Shown one piece after another: positions 12,913 to 25,964 of a DNA stretch of 36,861 bases. The stretch comes from Saccoglossus kowalevskii (taxonomy: Eukaryota; Hemichordata; Enteropneusta; Harrimaniidae). The notes beneath the pieces are model-generated. The model saw nothing but the letters and a program-made list of their open reading frames with translations. It made no database searches and had not been told where the DNA came from. The DNA is taken from NCBI RefSeq assembly GCF_000003605.2, contig NW_003120807.1:1-36861 (forward strand), in the 5' to 3' direction. Each line of letters opens with the position of its first letter. The first letter of the stretch is position 1. The translations under genes and the position numbers were made by a program.

Positions 12913-13430
12913 CGAACACAGTGAATACTACAAATATAATAGCTGTACAATTACACCGAACACAGTGAATACTGAGAATATAATAGCTGTACAAGTACAC
13001 GGAATACTGTGAATATTGAGAATATAATAGGTGTACAAGTACACCGAACACTCTGAATACTGAGAATATAATAGCTGTACAAGTACACCGAACACTGTGA
13101 ATACTAAGAATATAATAGCTATACAAGTACACCGAACACAGTGAATACTACAAATATAATAGCTGTACAAGTACACCGAACACAGTGAATACTGAGAATA
13201 TAATAGGTGTACAAGTACACCGAACACTGTGAATACTGAGAATATGATAGCTGTACAAGTACATCGAACACTGCTAATACTAAGAATATAATAGCTGTAC
13301 AAGTGCACCGAACACAGTGAATACTGAGAATATATAGCTGTACAAGTACACCGAACACTGTGAATACTGAGAATATAATAGCTGTGCAAGTACAAGAACA
13401 CTGTGAATACTGAGAATATAATAGCTGTAC
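12901..13430 (+). repeat. Higher-order segment C, right-type copy
   Basis: Matches 27167-27698 at an offset of 14266, rising to 14268 after two single-base deletions (TATATAGCTG near 13332 and GTACAAGAAC near 13392). The shared private ACAATTACACCG near 12938 and 27216 shows that it is closer to that copy than the 11.1-11.8 kb copy is. Confidence 0.83.
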
Positions 13431-13634
13431 AAGTACACCCGAATAACTGTGAATACTGAGAATATAATAGCTGTACACGTACACCGAACACAGTGAATAC
13501 TAAGAATATAATAGCTGTACAAGTACACCGAACACTGGGAATACTGAGAACATAATAGCTGTACATGTGTACCTAGCACTGTGAATACTAAGAATATAAT
13601 AGCTGTACAGGTACACCGAATACTGTGAATACTG

Positions 13635-14415
13635 AGAATATAATAGCTGTACAAGTACACCGAACACAGTAAATACTAAGAATATAATAGGTGTACAAGT
13701 ACACCGAACACTGCGAATACTGAGAATACAATAGCTGTACAAGTACACCGAACACTGTGAATACTGAGAATATAATAGCTGTACATGTACACCGAACACT
13801 GTGAATACTGAGAATATAATAGGTGTACAAGTACACCGAACACTCTGAATACTGAGAAAATAATAGCTGTACATGTACACCGAACACAGTGAATACTGAG
13901 AATATAATAGCTGTACAAGTACAACGAACACTATGAATACTGAGAATATAATAGCTGTACAAGTACACCGAACACTGTGAATACTGAGAATATAATAGCT
14001 GTACATGTACACCGAACACTATGAATACTAAGAATATAATAGTTGTACAAGAACACCGAACACTGTGAATACTGAGAATATAATAGCTGTACAAGTACAC
14101 CGATCACTGTGAATACTAAGAATATAATAGTTGTACAAGTACACCGAACACAGTGAATACTAAGAATATAATAGGTGTACAAGTACACCGAACACTGTGA
14201 ATACTGAGAATATAATAGCTGTACATGTACACCGAACACAGTGAATACTGAGAACATAATAGTTGTACAAGTACACCGAACACTCTGAATACTAAGAATA
14301 TAATAGTTGTACAAGTACACCGAACACTGTGAATACTGAGAATATAATAGTTGTACAAGTACACCGATCACTGTGAATACTAAGAATATAATAGCTGTAC
14401 AAGTACACCGAACAC
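13635..14415 (+). repeat. Higher-order segment D, copy 1
   Basis: Aligns with 16625-17405 at a constant offset of 2990. Only a few differences were seen: CACTCTG versus CACTATG near 14283, TTGTAC versus TAGTAC near 14131, and AAGTAC versus AAATAC near 14262. Diagnostic content is CACAGTAAATACTAAG, ACTGAGAAAATAATAG and the AAGAACACCG unit. A type I marker variant (GTGTACC) lies just upstream at 13567. Confidence 0.85.
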
Positions 14416-15551
14416 TGTGAATACTAAGAATATAATAGCTGTACAAGTACATCGAAAACTGTGAATACTGAGAATATAATAGCTGTACACGTACAGCGAA
14501 CACAGTGAATACTAAGAATATAATAGCTGTACAAGTACACCGAACACTGGGAATACTGAGAACATAATAGCTGTACATGTGCACCTAGCACTGTGAATAC
14601 TAAGAATATAATAGCTGTACAGGTACACCGAATACTGTGAATACTGAGAATATAATAGCTGTACAAGTACACCGAACACAGCGAATACTAAGAATATAAA
14701 AGGTGTACAAGTACACCGAACACTGCGAATACTGAGAATACAATAGCTGTACAAGTACACCGAACACTGTGAATACTGAGAATATAATAGCTGTACATGT
14801 ACACCGAACACTGTGAATACTGAGAATATAATAGGTGTACAAGTACACCGAACACTGAATACTGAGAAAATAATAGCTGTACATGTACACCGAACACAGT
14901 GAACACTGAGAATATAATAGCTGTACAAGTACAACGAACACTATGAATACTGAGAATATAATAGCTGTACAATTACACAGAGCACTGTGAATACTGAGAA
15001 TATAATAGCTGTACAAGTACACCGAACACAGTGAATACTGAGAACATAATAGTTGTACAAGTACATCGAACACTATGAACACTAAGAATATAATAGTTGT
15101 ACAAGTACATCGAACGCTATGAATACTAAGAATATAATAGTTGTACAAGTACACCGAACACAGTGAATACTGAGAATATAATAGCTGTACAAGTACACCG
15201 ATCACTGTGAATACTGAGAATATAATAGCTGTACAAGTACACCGAACACTGTGAATACTAAGAATATAATAGCTGTACAGGTACATCGAATACTGTGAAT
15301 ACTGAGAATATAATAGCTGTACAAGTACACCGAACACAGTGAATACTAAGAATATAATAGCTGTACAAGTACACCAAACACTGTGAATACTGAGAACATA
15401 ATAGCAGTACATGTGCACCTAGCACTGTAAATACTAAGAATATAATAGCTGTACAGGTACACCGAATACTGTGAATACTGAGAATATAATAGCTGTACAA
15501 GTACACCGAACACAGTGAATACTAAGAATATAAAAGGTGTACAAGTACACC
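14383..15551 (+). repeat. Higher-order segment A, copy 2
   Basis: Aligns with 8575-9745 at an offset of 5808, changing to 5806 after a 2-bp deletion (CACTGAATAC near 14858). The type I marker at 14579 and type II marker at 15413 repeat the 8771/9607 pair. ATATAAAAGGTG, CAGTGAACACTG and CAGAGCACTG are all present in the same order. Confidence 0.83.
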
Positions 15552-15720
15552 GAACACTGCGAATACTGAGAATACAATAGCTGTACAAGTACACCGAACA
15601 CTGTGAATACTGAGAATATAATAGCTGTACATGTACACCGAACACTGTGAATACTGAGAATATAATAGGTGTACAAGTACACCGAACACTCTGAATACTG
15701 AGAACATAATAGCTGTACAT

Positions 15721-16133
15721 GTGCACCTAGCACTGTGAATACTAAGAATATAATAGCTGTACAGGTACACCGAATACTGTGAATACTGAGAATATAATAG
15801 CTGTACAAGTACACCGAACACAGTGAATACTAAGAATATAAAAGGTGTACAAGTACACCGAACACTGCGAATACTGAGAATACAATAGCTGTACAAGTAC
15901 ACCGAACACTGTGAATACTGAGAATATAATAGCTGTACATGTACACCGAACACTGTGAATACTGAGAATATAATAGGTGTACAAGTACACCGAACACTCT
16001 GAATACTGAGAAAATAATAGCTGTACATGTACACCGAACACAGTGAACACTGAGAATATAATAGCTGTACAAGTACAACGAACACTATGAATACTGAGAA
16101 TATAATAGCTGTACAAGTACACAGAGCACAGTG
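15721..16133 (+). repeat. Higher-order segment A, truncated copy after a recombination junction
   Basis: Matches 8771-9183 at an offset of 6950. It begins at a hybrid marker: the unit before it carries CACTCTGAATACTG joined to AGAACATAATAG, a combination not found before any other marker. This copy follows the previous marker (15413) by exactly seven units (308 bp), so it looks like an out-of-register exchange within segment A. Confidence 0.78.
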
Positions 16134-16624
16134 AATACTAAGAATATAATAGGTGTACAAGTACACCGAACACTGTGAATACTGAGAATATAATAGCTGT
16201 ACATGTACACCGAACACAGTGAATACTGAGAACATAATAGTTGTACAAGTACACCGAACACTATGAATACTAAGAATATAATAGTTGTACAAGTACACCG
16301 AACACTGTGAATACTGAGAATATAATAGTTGTACAAGTACACAGATCACTGTGAATACTAAGAATATAATAGCTGTACAAGTACACCGAACACAGTGAAT
16401 ACTGAGAATATAATAGCTGTACAAGTACACCGAACACTGTGAATACTAAGAATATAATAGCTGTACAAGTACATCGAAAACTGTGAATACTGAGAATATA
16501 ATAGCTGTACACGTACACCGAACACAGTGAATACTAAGAATATAATAGCTGTACAAGTACACCGAACACTGGGAATACTAAGAACATAATAGCTGTACAT
16601 GTGCACCTAGCACTGTGAATACTA

Positions 16625-17405
16625 AGAATATAATAGCTGTACAAGTACACCGAACACAGTAAATACTAAGAATATAATAGGTGTACAAGTACACCGAACA
16701 CTGCGAATACTGAGAATACAATAGCTGTACAAGTACACCGAACACTGTGAATACTGAGAATATAATAGCTGTACATGTACACCGAACACTGTGAATACTG
16801 AGAATATAATAGGTGTACAAGTACACCGAACACTCTGAATACTGAGAAAATAATAGCTGTACATGTACACCGAACACAGTGAATACTGAGAATATAATAG
16901 CTGTACAAGTACAACGAACACTATGAATACTGAGAATATAATAGCTGTACAAGTACACCGAACACTGTGAATACTGAGAATATAATAGCTGTACATGTAC
17001 ACCGAACACTATGAATACTAAGAATATAATAGTTGTACAAGAACACCGAACACTGTGAATACTGAGAATATAATAGCTGTACAAGTACACCGATCACTGT
17101 GAATACTAAGAATATAATAGTAGTACAAGTACACCGAACACAGTGAATACTAAGAATATAATAGGTGTACAAGTACACCGAACACTGTGAATACTGAGAA
17201 TATAATAGCTGTACATGTACACCGAACACAGTGAATACTGAGAACATAATAGTTGTACAAATACACCGAACACTATGAATACTAAGAATATAATAGTTGT
17301 ACAAGTACACCGAACACTGTGAATACTGAGAATATAATAGTTGTACAAGTACACCGATCACTGTGAATACTAAGAATATAATAGCTGTACAAGTACACCG
17401 AACAC
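16625..17405 (+). repeat. Higher-order segment D, copy 2
   Basis: Second copy of D, 2990 bp from the first. It lacks one unit after its upstream marker at 16601 compared with 13567, so the marker offset is 3034 rather than 2990. Its right part is also part of segment M copy 2. Confidence 0.84.
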
Positions 17406-17527
17406 AGTGAATACTGAGAATATAATAGCTGTACAAGTACACCGAACACTGTGAATACTATTAATATAATAGCTGTACAAGTACATCGAAAACTGTGAAT
17501 ACTGAGAATATAACAGCTGTACACGTA
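17097..17527 (+). repeat. Higher-order segment M, copy 2
   Basis: Aligns with 2580-3010 at an offset of 14517, including CTATTAATATAATAG (2941 and 17458) and ATATAACAGCTG. It overlaps D copy 2, so the D and M labels cover parts of one longer ancestral order. Confidence 0.78.
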
Positions 17528-17700
17528 CACCGAACACTGTGAATACTGAGAATATAATAGCTGTACAAGTACACCGAACACAGTGAATACTGAGAACATA
17601 ATAGTTGTACAAGTACATCGAACACTATGAACACTAAGAATAAAATAGTTGTACAAGTACATCGAACGCTATGAATACTAAGAATATAATAGTTGTACAA

Positions 17701-18594
17701 GTACACCGAACACAGTGAATACTGAGAATATAATAGCTGTACAAGTACACCGAACACTGTGAATACTAATAATATAATAGCTGTACAAGTACATCGAAAA
17801 CTGTGAGTACTGAGGATATAACAGCTGTTCACGTACACCGAACACAGTGAATACTAAGAATATAATAGCTGTACAAATACACCGAACACTGGGAATACTG
17901 AGAACATAATAGCTGTACATGTGCACCTAGCACTGTGAATACTAAGAATATAATAGCTGTACAGGTACACCGAATACTGTGAATACTGAGAATATAATAG
18001 CTGTACAAGTACACCGAACACAGTGAATACTAAGAATATAATAGGTGTACAAGTACACCAAACACTGCGAATACTGAGAATACAATAGCTGTACAAGTAC
18101 ACCGAACACTGTGAATACTGAGAATATAATAGCTGTACAAGTACACCGAACACAGTGAATACTAAGAATATAATAGGTGTACAAGTACACCGAACACTGC
18201 GAATACTGAGAATACAATAGCTGTACAAGTACACCGAACACTGTGAATACTGAGAATATAATAGCTGTACAAGTACACCGAACACAGTGAATACTGAGAA
18301 CATAATAGTTGTACAAGTACATCGAACACTATGAACACTAAGAATAAAATAGTTGTACAAGTACATCGAACGCTATGAATACTAAGAATATAATAGTTGT
18401 ACAAGTACACCGAACACTGTGAATACTGAGAATATAATAGCTGTACAAGTACACCGATCACTGTGAATACTGAGAATATAATAGCTGTACAAGTACACCG
18501 AACACTGTGAATACTAAGAATATAATAGCTGTACAGGTACATCGAATACTGTGAATACTGAGAATATAATAGCTGTACAAGTACACCGAACACA
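17701..18594 (+). repeat. Higher-order segment E, copy 1
   Basis: Aligns with 21967-22860 at a constant offset of 4266, checked at the marker (17921/22187) and at GAACGCT (18368/22634). Only about three to five single-base differences were seen by eye in roughly 890 bp, including GTGAGTAC near 17804 and AAATACAC near 17876. Both copies share the very rare ACTGAGGATATAACAGCTG followed by TTCACG. This is one of the youngest long duplications in the window. Confidence 0.87.
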
Positions 18595-18615
18595 GTGAAT
18601 ACTAAGAATATAATA

Positions 18616-19320
18616 GTTGTACAAGTACACCGAACACTATGAATACTAAGAATATAATAGTTGTACAAGTACACCGAACACTGTGAATACTGAGAATATA
18701 ATAGTTGTACAAGTACACCGATCACTGTGAATACTAAGAATATAATAGCTGTACAAGTACACCGAACACAGTGAATACTGAGAATATAATAGCTGTACAA
18801 GTACACCGAACACTGTGAATACTAAGAATATAATAGCTGTACAAGTACATCGAAAACTGTGAATACTGAGAATATAATAGCTGTACACGTACACCGAACA
18901 CAGTGAATACTAAGAATATAATAGCTGTACAAGTACACCGAACACTGGGAATACTGAGAACATAATAGCTGTACATGTGCACCTAGCACTGTGAATACTA
19001 AGAATATAATAGCTGTACATGTACCCCGAATACTGTGAATACTGAGAATATAATAGCTGTACAAGTACACCGAACACAGTGAATACTAAGAATATAGAAG
19101 GTGTACAAGTACACCGAACACTGCGAATACTTAGAATACAATAGCTGTACAAGTACACCGAACACTGTGAATACTGAGAATATAATAGCTGTACATGTAC
19201 ACCGAACACTGTGAATACTGAGAATATAATAGGTGTACAAGTACACTGAACACTCTGAATACTGAGAAAATAATAGCTGTACATGTACACCGAACACAGT
19301 GAACACTCAGAATATAATAG
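18616..19320 (+). repeat. Higher-order segment A, rearranged copy
   Basis: Aligns with 8410-9114 at an offset of 10206. At about 19321 the order jumps to a three-unit stretch like 9470-9600 (CAGGTACATCGAATAC and CACCAAACACTG), then returns near 19457 to CACAGAGCACTG. The return point is GTACAGTACACAGAG, two bases short, marking the join. AATATAGAAGGTG near 19092 is a changed form of the ATATAAAAGGTG unit. Confidence 0.76.
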
Positions 19321-19729
19321 CTGTACAGGTACATCGAATACTGTGAATACTGAGAATATAATAGCTGTACAAGTACACCGAACACAGTGAATACTAAGAA
19401 TATAATAGCTGTACAAGTACACCAAACACTGTGAATACTGAGAACATAATAGCTGTACAGTACACAGAGCACTGTGAATACTGAGAATATAATAGCTGTA
19501 CAAGTACCACCGAACACAGTGAATACTGAGAACATAATAGTTGTACAAGTACATCGAACACTATGAACACTAAGAATATAATAGTTGTACAGTACATCGA
19601 ACACAGTGAATACTGAGAATATAATAGCTGAACAGTACACCGAACACTGTGAATACTAAGAATATAATAGCTGTACATGTACATCGAATACTGTGAATAC
19701 TGAGAATATAATAGCTGTAAAAGTACACC

Positions 19730-20460
19730 GAACACAGTGAATACTAAGAATATAATAGCTGTACAAGTACACCGAACACTGTGAATACTGAGAACATAAT
19801 AGATGTACATGTGCACCTAGCACTGTGAATACTAAGAATATAATAGCTGTACAGGTACACCGAATACTGTGAATACTGAGAATATAATAGCTGTACAAGT
19901 ACACCGAACACAGTGAATACTACGAATATAATAGGTGTACAAGTACACCGAACACTGCGAATACTGAGAATACAATAGCTGTACAAGTACACCGAACACT
20001 GTGAATACTAAGAATATAATTTCTGTACATGTACACCGAACACTGTAAATACTGAGAATATAATAGGTGTACAAGTACACCGAACACTCTGAATACTGAG
20101 AATATAATAGCTGTACATGTACACCGAACACAGTGAATACTGAGAATATAATAGCTGTACAAGTACAACGAACACTGTGAATACTGAAAATATAATAGCT
20201 GTACAAGTACACCGAACACTGTGAATACTGAGATTATAATAGCTGTACAAGTACACCGAACACTGTGAATACTAAGAACATAATAGCTGTACAAGTACAT
20301 CGAACACAGTGAATACTGAGAATATAATAGCTGTACATGTACACCGAACACAGTGACTACTGAGAAAATAATAGCTGTACAAGTACACCGAACACTGTGA
20401 ATACTGAGAATATAATAGCTGTACATGTACACCGAACACAGTGAATACTAAGAATATAAT
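19730..20460 (+). repeat. Higher-order segment N, copy 1
   Basis: Matches 27752-28570 at an offset of 8022 on the left and 8110 on the right, a difference of exactly two units. Landmarks are the type II marker (19811/27833) and CAGTGACTACTGAG (20353/28463). Confidence 0.78.
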
Positions 20461-20564
20461 AGCTGTACAAGTACACCGAACACAGTGAATACTGAGAACA
20501 TAATAGCTGTACATGTACACCGAACACTGTGAATACTGAGAATATAATAGCTGTACAAGTACAC

Positions 20565-20966
20565 CGAACACTCTGAATACTGAGAAAATAATAGCTGTAC
20601 ATGTACACCGAACACAGTGAATACTGAGAATATAATAGCTGTACAAGTACAACGAACACTATGAATACTGAGAATTTAATAGCTGTACAAGTACATCGAA
20701 CACAGTGAATACTAAGAATAAAATAGCTGTACAAGTACACCGAACACAGTGAATACTAAGAATATAATAGCTGTACAAATACACCGAACACTGTGAATAC
20801 TGAGAATATAATAGCTGTACATGTACACCGAACACTATGAATACTAAGAATATAATAGTTGTACAAGAACACAGAACACTGTGAATACTGAGAATATAAT
20901 AGCTGTACAAGTACACCGATCACTGTGAATACAAAGAATATAATAGTTGTACAAATACTCCGAACA
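20565..20966 (+). repeat. Higher-order segment L, copy 2
   Basis: Partner of 655-1012. The stretch from AACGAACACTATG (20651) to about 20777 looks identical to its partner from 741; then one 44-bp unit is extra here, and the match resumes through ACAAATACTCCG at 20952. Confidence 0.82.
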
Positions 20967-21966
20967 CAGTGAATACTAAGAATATAATAGGTGTACAAGT
21001 ACACCGAACACTGTGAATACTGAGAATATAATAGCTGTACATGTACACCGAACACAGTGAATACTGAGAACATAATATTTGTACAAGTACACCGAACACT
21101 ATGAATACTAAGAATATAATAGTTGTACAAGTACACCGAACACTGTGAATACTGAGAATATAATAGTTGTACAAGCACACCGATCACTGTGAATACTAAG
21201 AATATAATAGCTGTACAAGTGCACCGAACACTGTGAATACTGAGAATATAATAGCTGTACAAGTACACCGAACACAGTGAATACTAAGAATATAATAGCT
21301 GTACAAGTACACCGAAAACAGTGAATACTGAGAATATAATAGCTGTACAAGTACATCGAAAACTGTGAATACTGAGAATATAATAGCTGTACACGTACAC
21401 CGAACACAGTGAATACTAAGAATATAATAGCTGTACAAGTACACCGAACACTGGGAATACTGAGAACATAATAGCTGTACATGTGCACCTAGCACTGTGA
21501 ATACTAAGAATATAATAGCTGTACAGGTACACCGAATACTGTGAATACTGAGAATATAATAGCTGTACAAGTACACCGAACACAGTAAATACTAAGAATA
21601 TAATAGGTGTACAAGTACACCGAACACTGCGAAAACTGAAAATACAATAGCTGTACAAGTACACCGAACACTGTGAATACTGAGAATATAATAGCTGTAC
21701 ATGTACACCAAACACTGTGAATACTGAGAATATAATAGGTGTACAAGTACACCGAACAATCTGAATACTGAGAAAATAATAGCTGTACATGTACACCGAA
21801 CACAGTGAATACTGAGAATATAATAGTTGTACAAGTACACCGAACACTATGAATACTAAGAATATAATAGTTGTACAAGTACACCGAACACTGTGAATAC
21901 TGAGAATATAATAGTTGTACAAGTACACCGATCACTGTGAATACTAAGAATATAATAGCTGTACAA

Positions 21967-22860
21967 GTACACCGAACACAGTGAATACTGAGAATATAAT
22001 AGCTGTACAAGTACACCGAACACTGTGAATACTAATAATATAATAGCTGTACAAGTACATCGAAAACTGTGAATACTGAGGATATAACAGCTGTTCACGT
22101 ACACCGAACACAGTGAATACTAAGAATATAATAGCTGTACAAGTACACCGAACACTGGGAATACTGAGAACATAATAGCTGTACATGTGCACCTAGCACT
22201 GTGAATACTAAGAATATAATAGCTGTACAGGTACACCGAATACTGTGAATACTGAGAATATAATAGCTGTACAAGTACACCGAACACAGTGAATACTAAG
22301 AATATAATAGGTGTACAAGTACACCAAACACTGCGAATACTGAGAATACAATAGCTGTACAAGTACACCGAACACTGTGAATACTGAGAATATAATAGCT
22401 GTACAAGTACACCGAACACAGTGAATACTAAGAATATAATAGGTGTACAAGTACACCGAACACTGCGAATACTGAGAATACAATAGCTGTACAAGTACAC
22501 CGAACACTGTGAATACTGAGAATATAATAGCTGTACAAGTACACCGAACACAGTGAATACTGAGAACATAATAGTTGTACAAGTACATCGAACACTATGA
22601 ACACTAAGAATAAAATAGTTGTACAAGTACATCGAACGCTATGAATACTAAGAATATAATAGTTGTACAAGTACACCGAACACTGTGAATACTGAGAATA
22701 TAATAGCTGTACAAGTACGCCGATCACTGTGAATACTGAGAATATAATAGCTGTACAAGTACACCGAACACTGTGAATACTAAGAATATAATAGCTGTAC
22801 AGGTACATCGAATACTGTGAATACTGAGAATATAATAGCTGTACAAGTACACCGAACACT
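21967..22860 (+). repeat. Higher-order segment E, copy 2
   Basis: Partner of 17701-18594. A private change is TACGCCGATCAC near 22717. After 22860 the copies diverge: this one continues with CACTGTG and G20 units while the other continues with CACAGTG and A20 units. Confidence 0.87.
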
Positions 22861-23394
22861 GTGAATACTGAGAATATAATAGCTGCACATGTACACCGAA
22901 CACTGTGAATACTGAGAATATAATAGCTGTACAAGTACATCGAACACTGTGAATACTAAGAATATAATAGCTGTACAAGTACACCGAACACAGTGAATAC
23001 TGAGAATATAATAGCTGTACAAGTACACCGAACACAGTGAATACTGAGAATATAATAGCTGTACAAGTACACCGAACACTGTGAATACTAAGAATATAAT
23101 AGCTGTACAGGTACACCGAATACTGTGAATATTGAGAATATAATAGCTGTACAAGTACACCGAACACTGTGAATACTTAGAACATAATAGCTGTACATGT
23201 GCACCTAGCACTGTGAATACTAAGAATATAATAGCTGTACAGGTACACCGAATACTGTGAATACTGAGAATATAATAGCTGTACAAGTACACCGAACACA
23301 GTGAATACTAAGAATATAATAGGTGTACAAGTACACGGAACACTGTGAATACTGAGAATATAATAGCTGTACATGTACACCGAACACTGTGAAT
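22861..23394 (+). repeat. Mosaic array stretch with a type II marker
   Basis: Mostly G20 units, with private GCTGCACATG near 22884 and a type II marker at 23199 preceded by the unusual GAATACTTAG. I could not place it as one long copy of another segment. No gene seen. Confidence 0.6.
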
Positions 23395-24250
23395 ACTGAG
23401 AATATAATAGCTGTACAAGTACACCGAACACTGTGAATACTAAGAATATAATAGCTGTACAAGTACATCGAAAACTGTAAATACTGAGAATATAATAGCT
23501 GTACACGTACACCGAACACTGTGAATATTGAGAATATAATAGCTGTACATGTACACCGAACACTGTGAATACTGAGAATATAATAGCTGTACAAGTACAA
23601 CTAAGAATATAATAGCTGTACATGTACACCGAACACTGTGAATACTAAGAATATAATAGCTGTACACGTACACCGAATACTGTGAATACTGAGAAAATAA
23701 TAGCTGTACAAGTACACCGAACACTGTGAATACTGAGAATATAATAGCTGTACAAGTACACCGAACACTGTGAATACTAATAAGATAATAGCTGTACAAG
23801 TACATCGAACACAGTGAATACTAAGAATAAAATAGCTGTACAAGTACACCGAACACAGTGAATACTAAGAATATAATAGCTGTACAAGTACACCGAACAC
23901 TGTGAATACTGAGAATATAATAGCTGTACATGTACACCGAACACTATGCATACTAAGAATATAATAGTTGTACAAGAACACCGAACACTGTGAATACTGA
24001 GAATATAATAGATGTACAAGTACACCGATCACTGTGAATACTAAGAATATAATAGTTGTACATGTATACCGAACACAGTGAATACTAAGAATATAATAGG
24101 TGTACAAGTACACCGAACACTGTGAATACTGATAATATACTAGCTGTACATGTACACCGAACACAGTGAATACTGAGAACATAATAGTTGTACAAGTACA
24201 CCGAACACTATGAATACTAAGAATATAATAGTTGTACAAGTACACCGAAC
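23395..24250 (+). repeat. Higher-order segment F, copy 1
   Basis: Aligns with 31958-32813 at a constant offset of 8563 and with 29585-30235. Order: CATCGAAAACTGTAAATAC, GAATATTGAG, the short unit at 23595, ACTGAGAAAATAATAG, TAAGATAATAG, CACTATGCATAC, AAGAACACCG, ATAGATGTAC, TACATGTATACCG and TGATAATATACTAG at 24130. It has ACTAATAAGAT where the other copies have ACTAAGAAGAT. Confidence 0.85.
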
Positions 24251-25255
24251 ACAGTGAATACTAAGAATATAATAGCTGTACACGTACACCGAATACTGTG
24301 AATACTAAGAACATAATAGCTGTACAAGTACATCGAACACAGTGAATACGAAGAATAAAATAGCTGTACAAGTACACCGAACACAGTGAATACTAAGAAT
24401 ATAATAGCTGTACAAGTACACCGAACACTGTGAATACTGAGAATATAATAGCTGTACATGTACACCGAACACTATGAATACTAAGAATATAATAGTTGTA
24501 CAAGAACACCGAACACTGTGAATACTGAGAATATAATAGCTGTACAAGTACACCGATCACTGTGAATACTAAGAATATAATAGTTGTACAAGTACACAGA
24601 ACACAGTGAATACTAAGAATATAATAGGTGTACAAGTACACCGAACACTGTGAATACTGATAATATAATTGCTGTACATGTACACACAACACAGTGAATA
24701 CTGAGAACATAATAGTTGTATAAGTACACCGAACACTAAGAATACTAAGAATATAATAGTTGTACAAGTACACCGAACACTGTGAATACTGAGAATATAA
24801 TAGGTGTACAAGTACACCGATCACTGTGAATACTAAGAATATAATAGCTGTACAAGTACACCGAACACAGTGAATACTGAGAATATAATAGCTGTACAAG
24901 TACACCGAACACTGTGAATACTAAGAATATAATAGCTGTACAAGTACATCGAAAACTGTGAATACTGAGAATATAATAGCTGTACACGTACACCGAACAC
25001 AGTGAATACTAAGAATATAATAGCTGTACAAGTACACCGAACACTGGGAATACTGAGAACATAATAGCTGTACATGTGCACCTAGCACTGTGAATACTAA
25101 GAATATAATAGCTGTACAGGTACACCGAATACTGTGAATACTGAGAATATAATAGCTGTACAAGTACACCGATCACTGTGAATACTAAGAATATAATAGC
25201 TGTACAAGTACACCGAACACAGTGAATACTGAGAATATAATAGCTGTACAAGTAC
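24235..25255 (+). repeat. Higher-order segment G, copy 1
   Basis: The first part matches 32886-33800 (offset 8651) and the part from 24569 matches 28690-29376 (offset 4121) and 31299-31985 (offset 6730). Rare shared variants are TGATAATATAATTGCTG, GTACACACAACACAG, GTTGTATAAG and CACTAAGAATAC, followed by the A-type run into the type I marker at 25076. Confidence 0.85.
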
Positions 25256-25863
25256 ACCGAACACTGTGAATACTAAGAATATAATAGCTGTACAAGTACA
25301 TCGAAAACTGTAAATACTGAGAATATAATAGCTGTACACGTACACCGAACACTGTGAATATTGAGAATATAATAGCTGTACATGTACACCGAACACTGTG
25401 AATACTGAGAATATAATAGCTGTACAAGTACAACTAAGAATATAATAGCTGTACATGTACACCGAACACTGTGAATACTAAGAATATAATAGCTGTACAC
25501 GTACACCGAATACTGTGAATACTGAGAAAATAATAGCTGTACAAGTACACCGAACACTGTGAATACTGAGAATATAATAGCTGTACAAGTACACCGAACA
25601 CAGTGAATACTGAGAATATAATAGATGTACAAGTACACCGATCACTGTGAATACTAAGAATATAATAGTTGTACATGTATACCGAACACAGTGAATACTA
25701 AGAATATAATAGGTGTACAAGTACACCGAACACTGTGAATACTGATAATATACTAGCTGTACATGTACACCGAACACAGTGAATACTGAGAACATAATAG
25801 TTGTACAAGTACACCGAACACTATGAATACTAAGAATATAATAGTTGTACAAGTACACCGAAC
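25228..25863 (+). repeat. Higher-order segment F, copy 2, five units shorter
   Basis: Aligns with segment F copy 1 at an offset of 1833 up to the short unit (25428) and at 1613 afterwards (TGATAATATA at 25743). The difference is 220 bp, exactly five units; the units with TAAGATAATAG, CACTATGCATAC and AAGAACACCG are the ones missing. Confidence 0.82.
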
Positions 25864-25964
25864 ACTGTGAATACTGAGAATATAATAGTTGTACAAGTAC
25901 ACCAATCACTGTGAATACTTAGAATATAATAGCTGTACAAGTACACCGAACACAGTGAATACTG

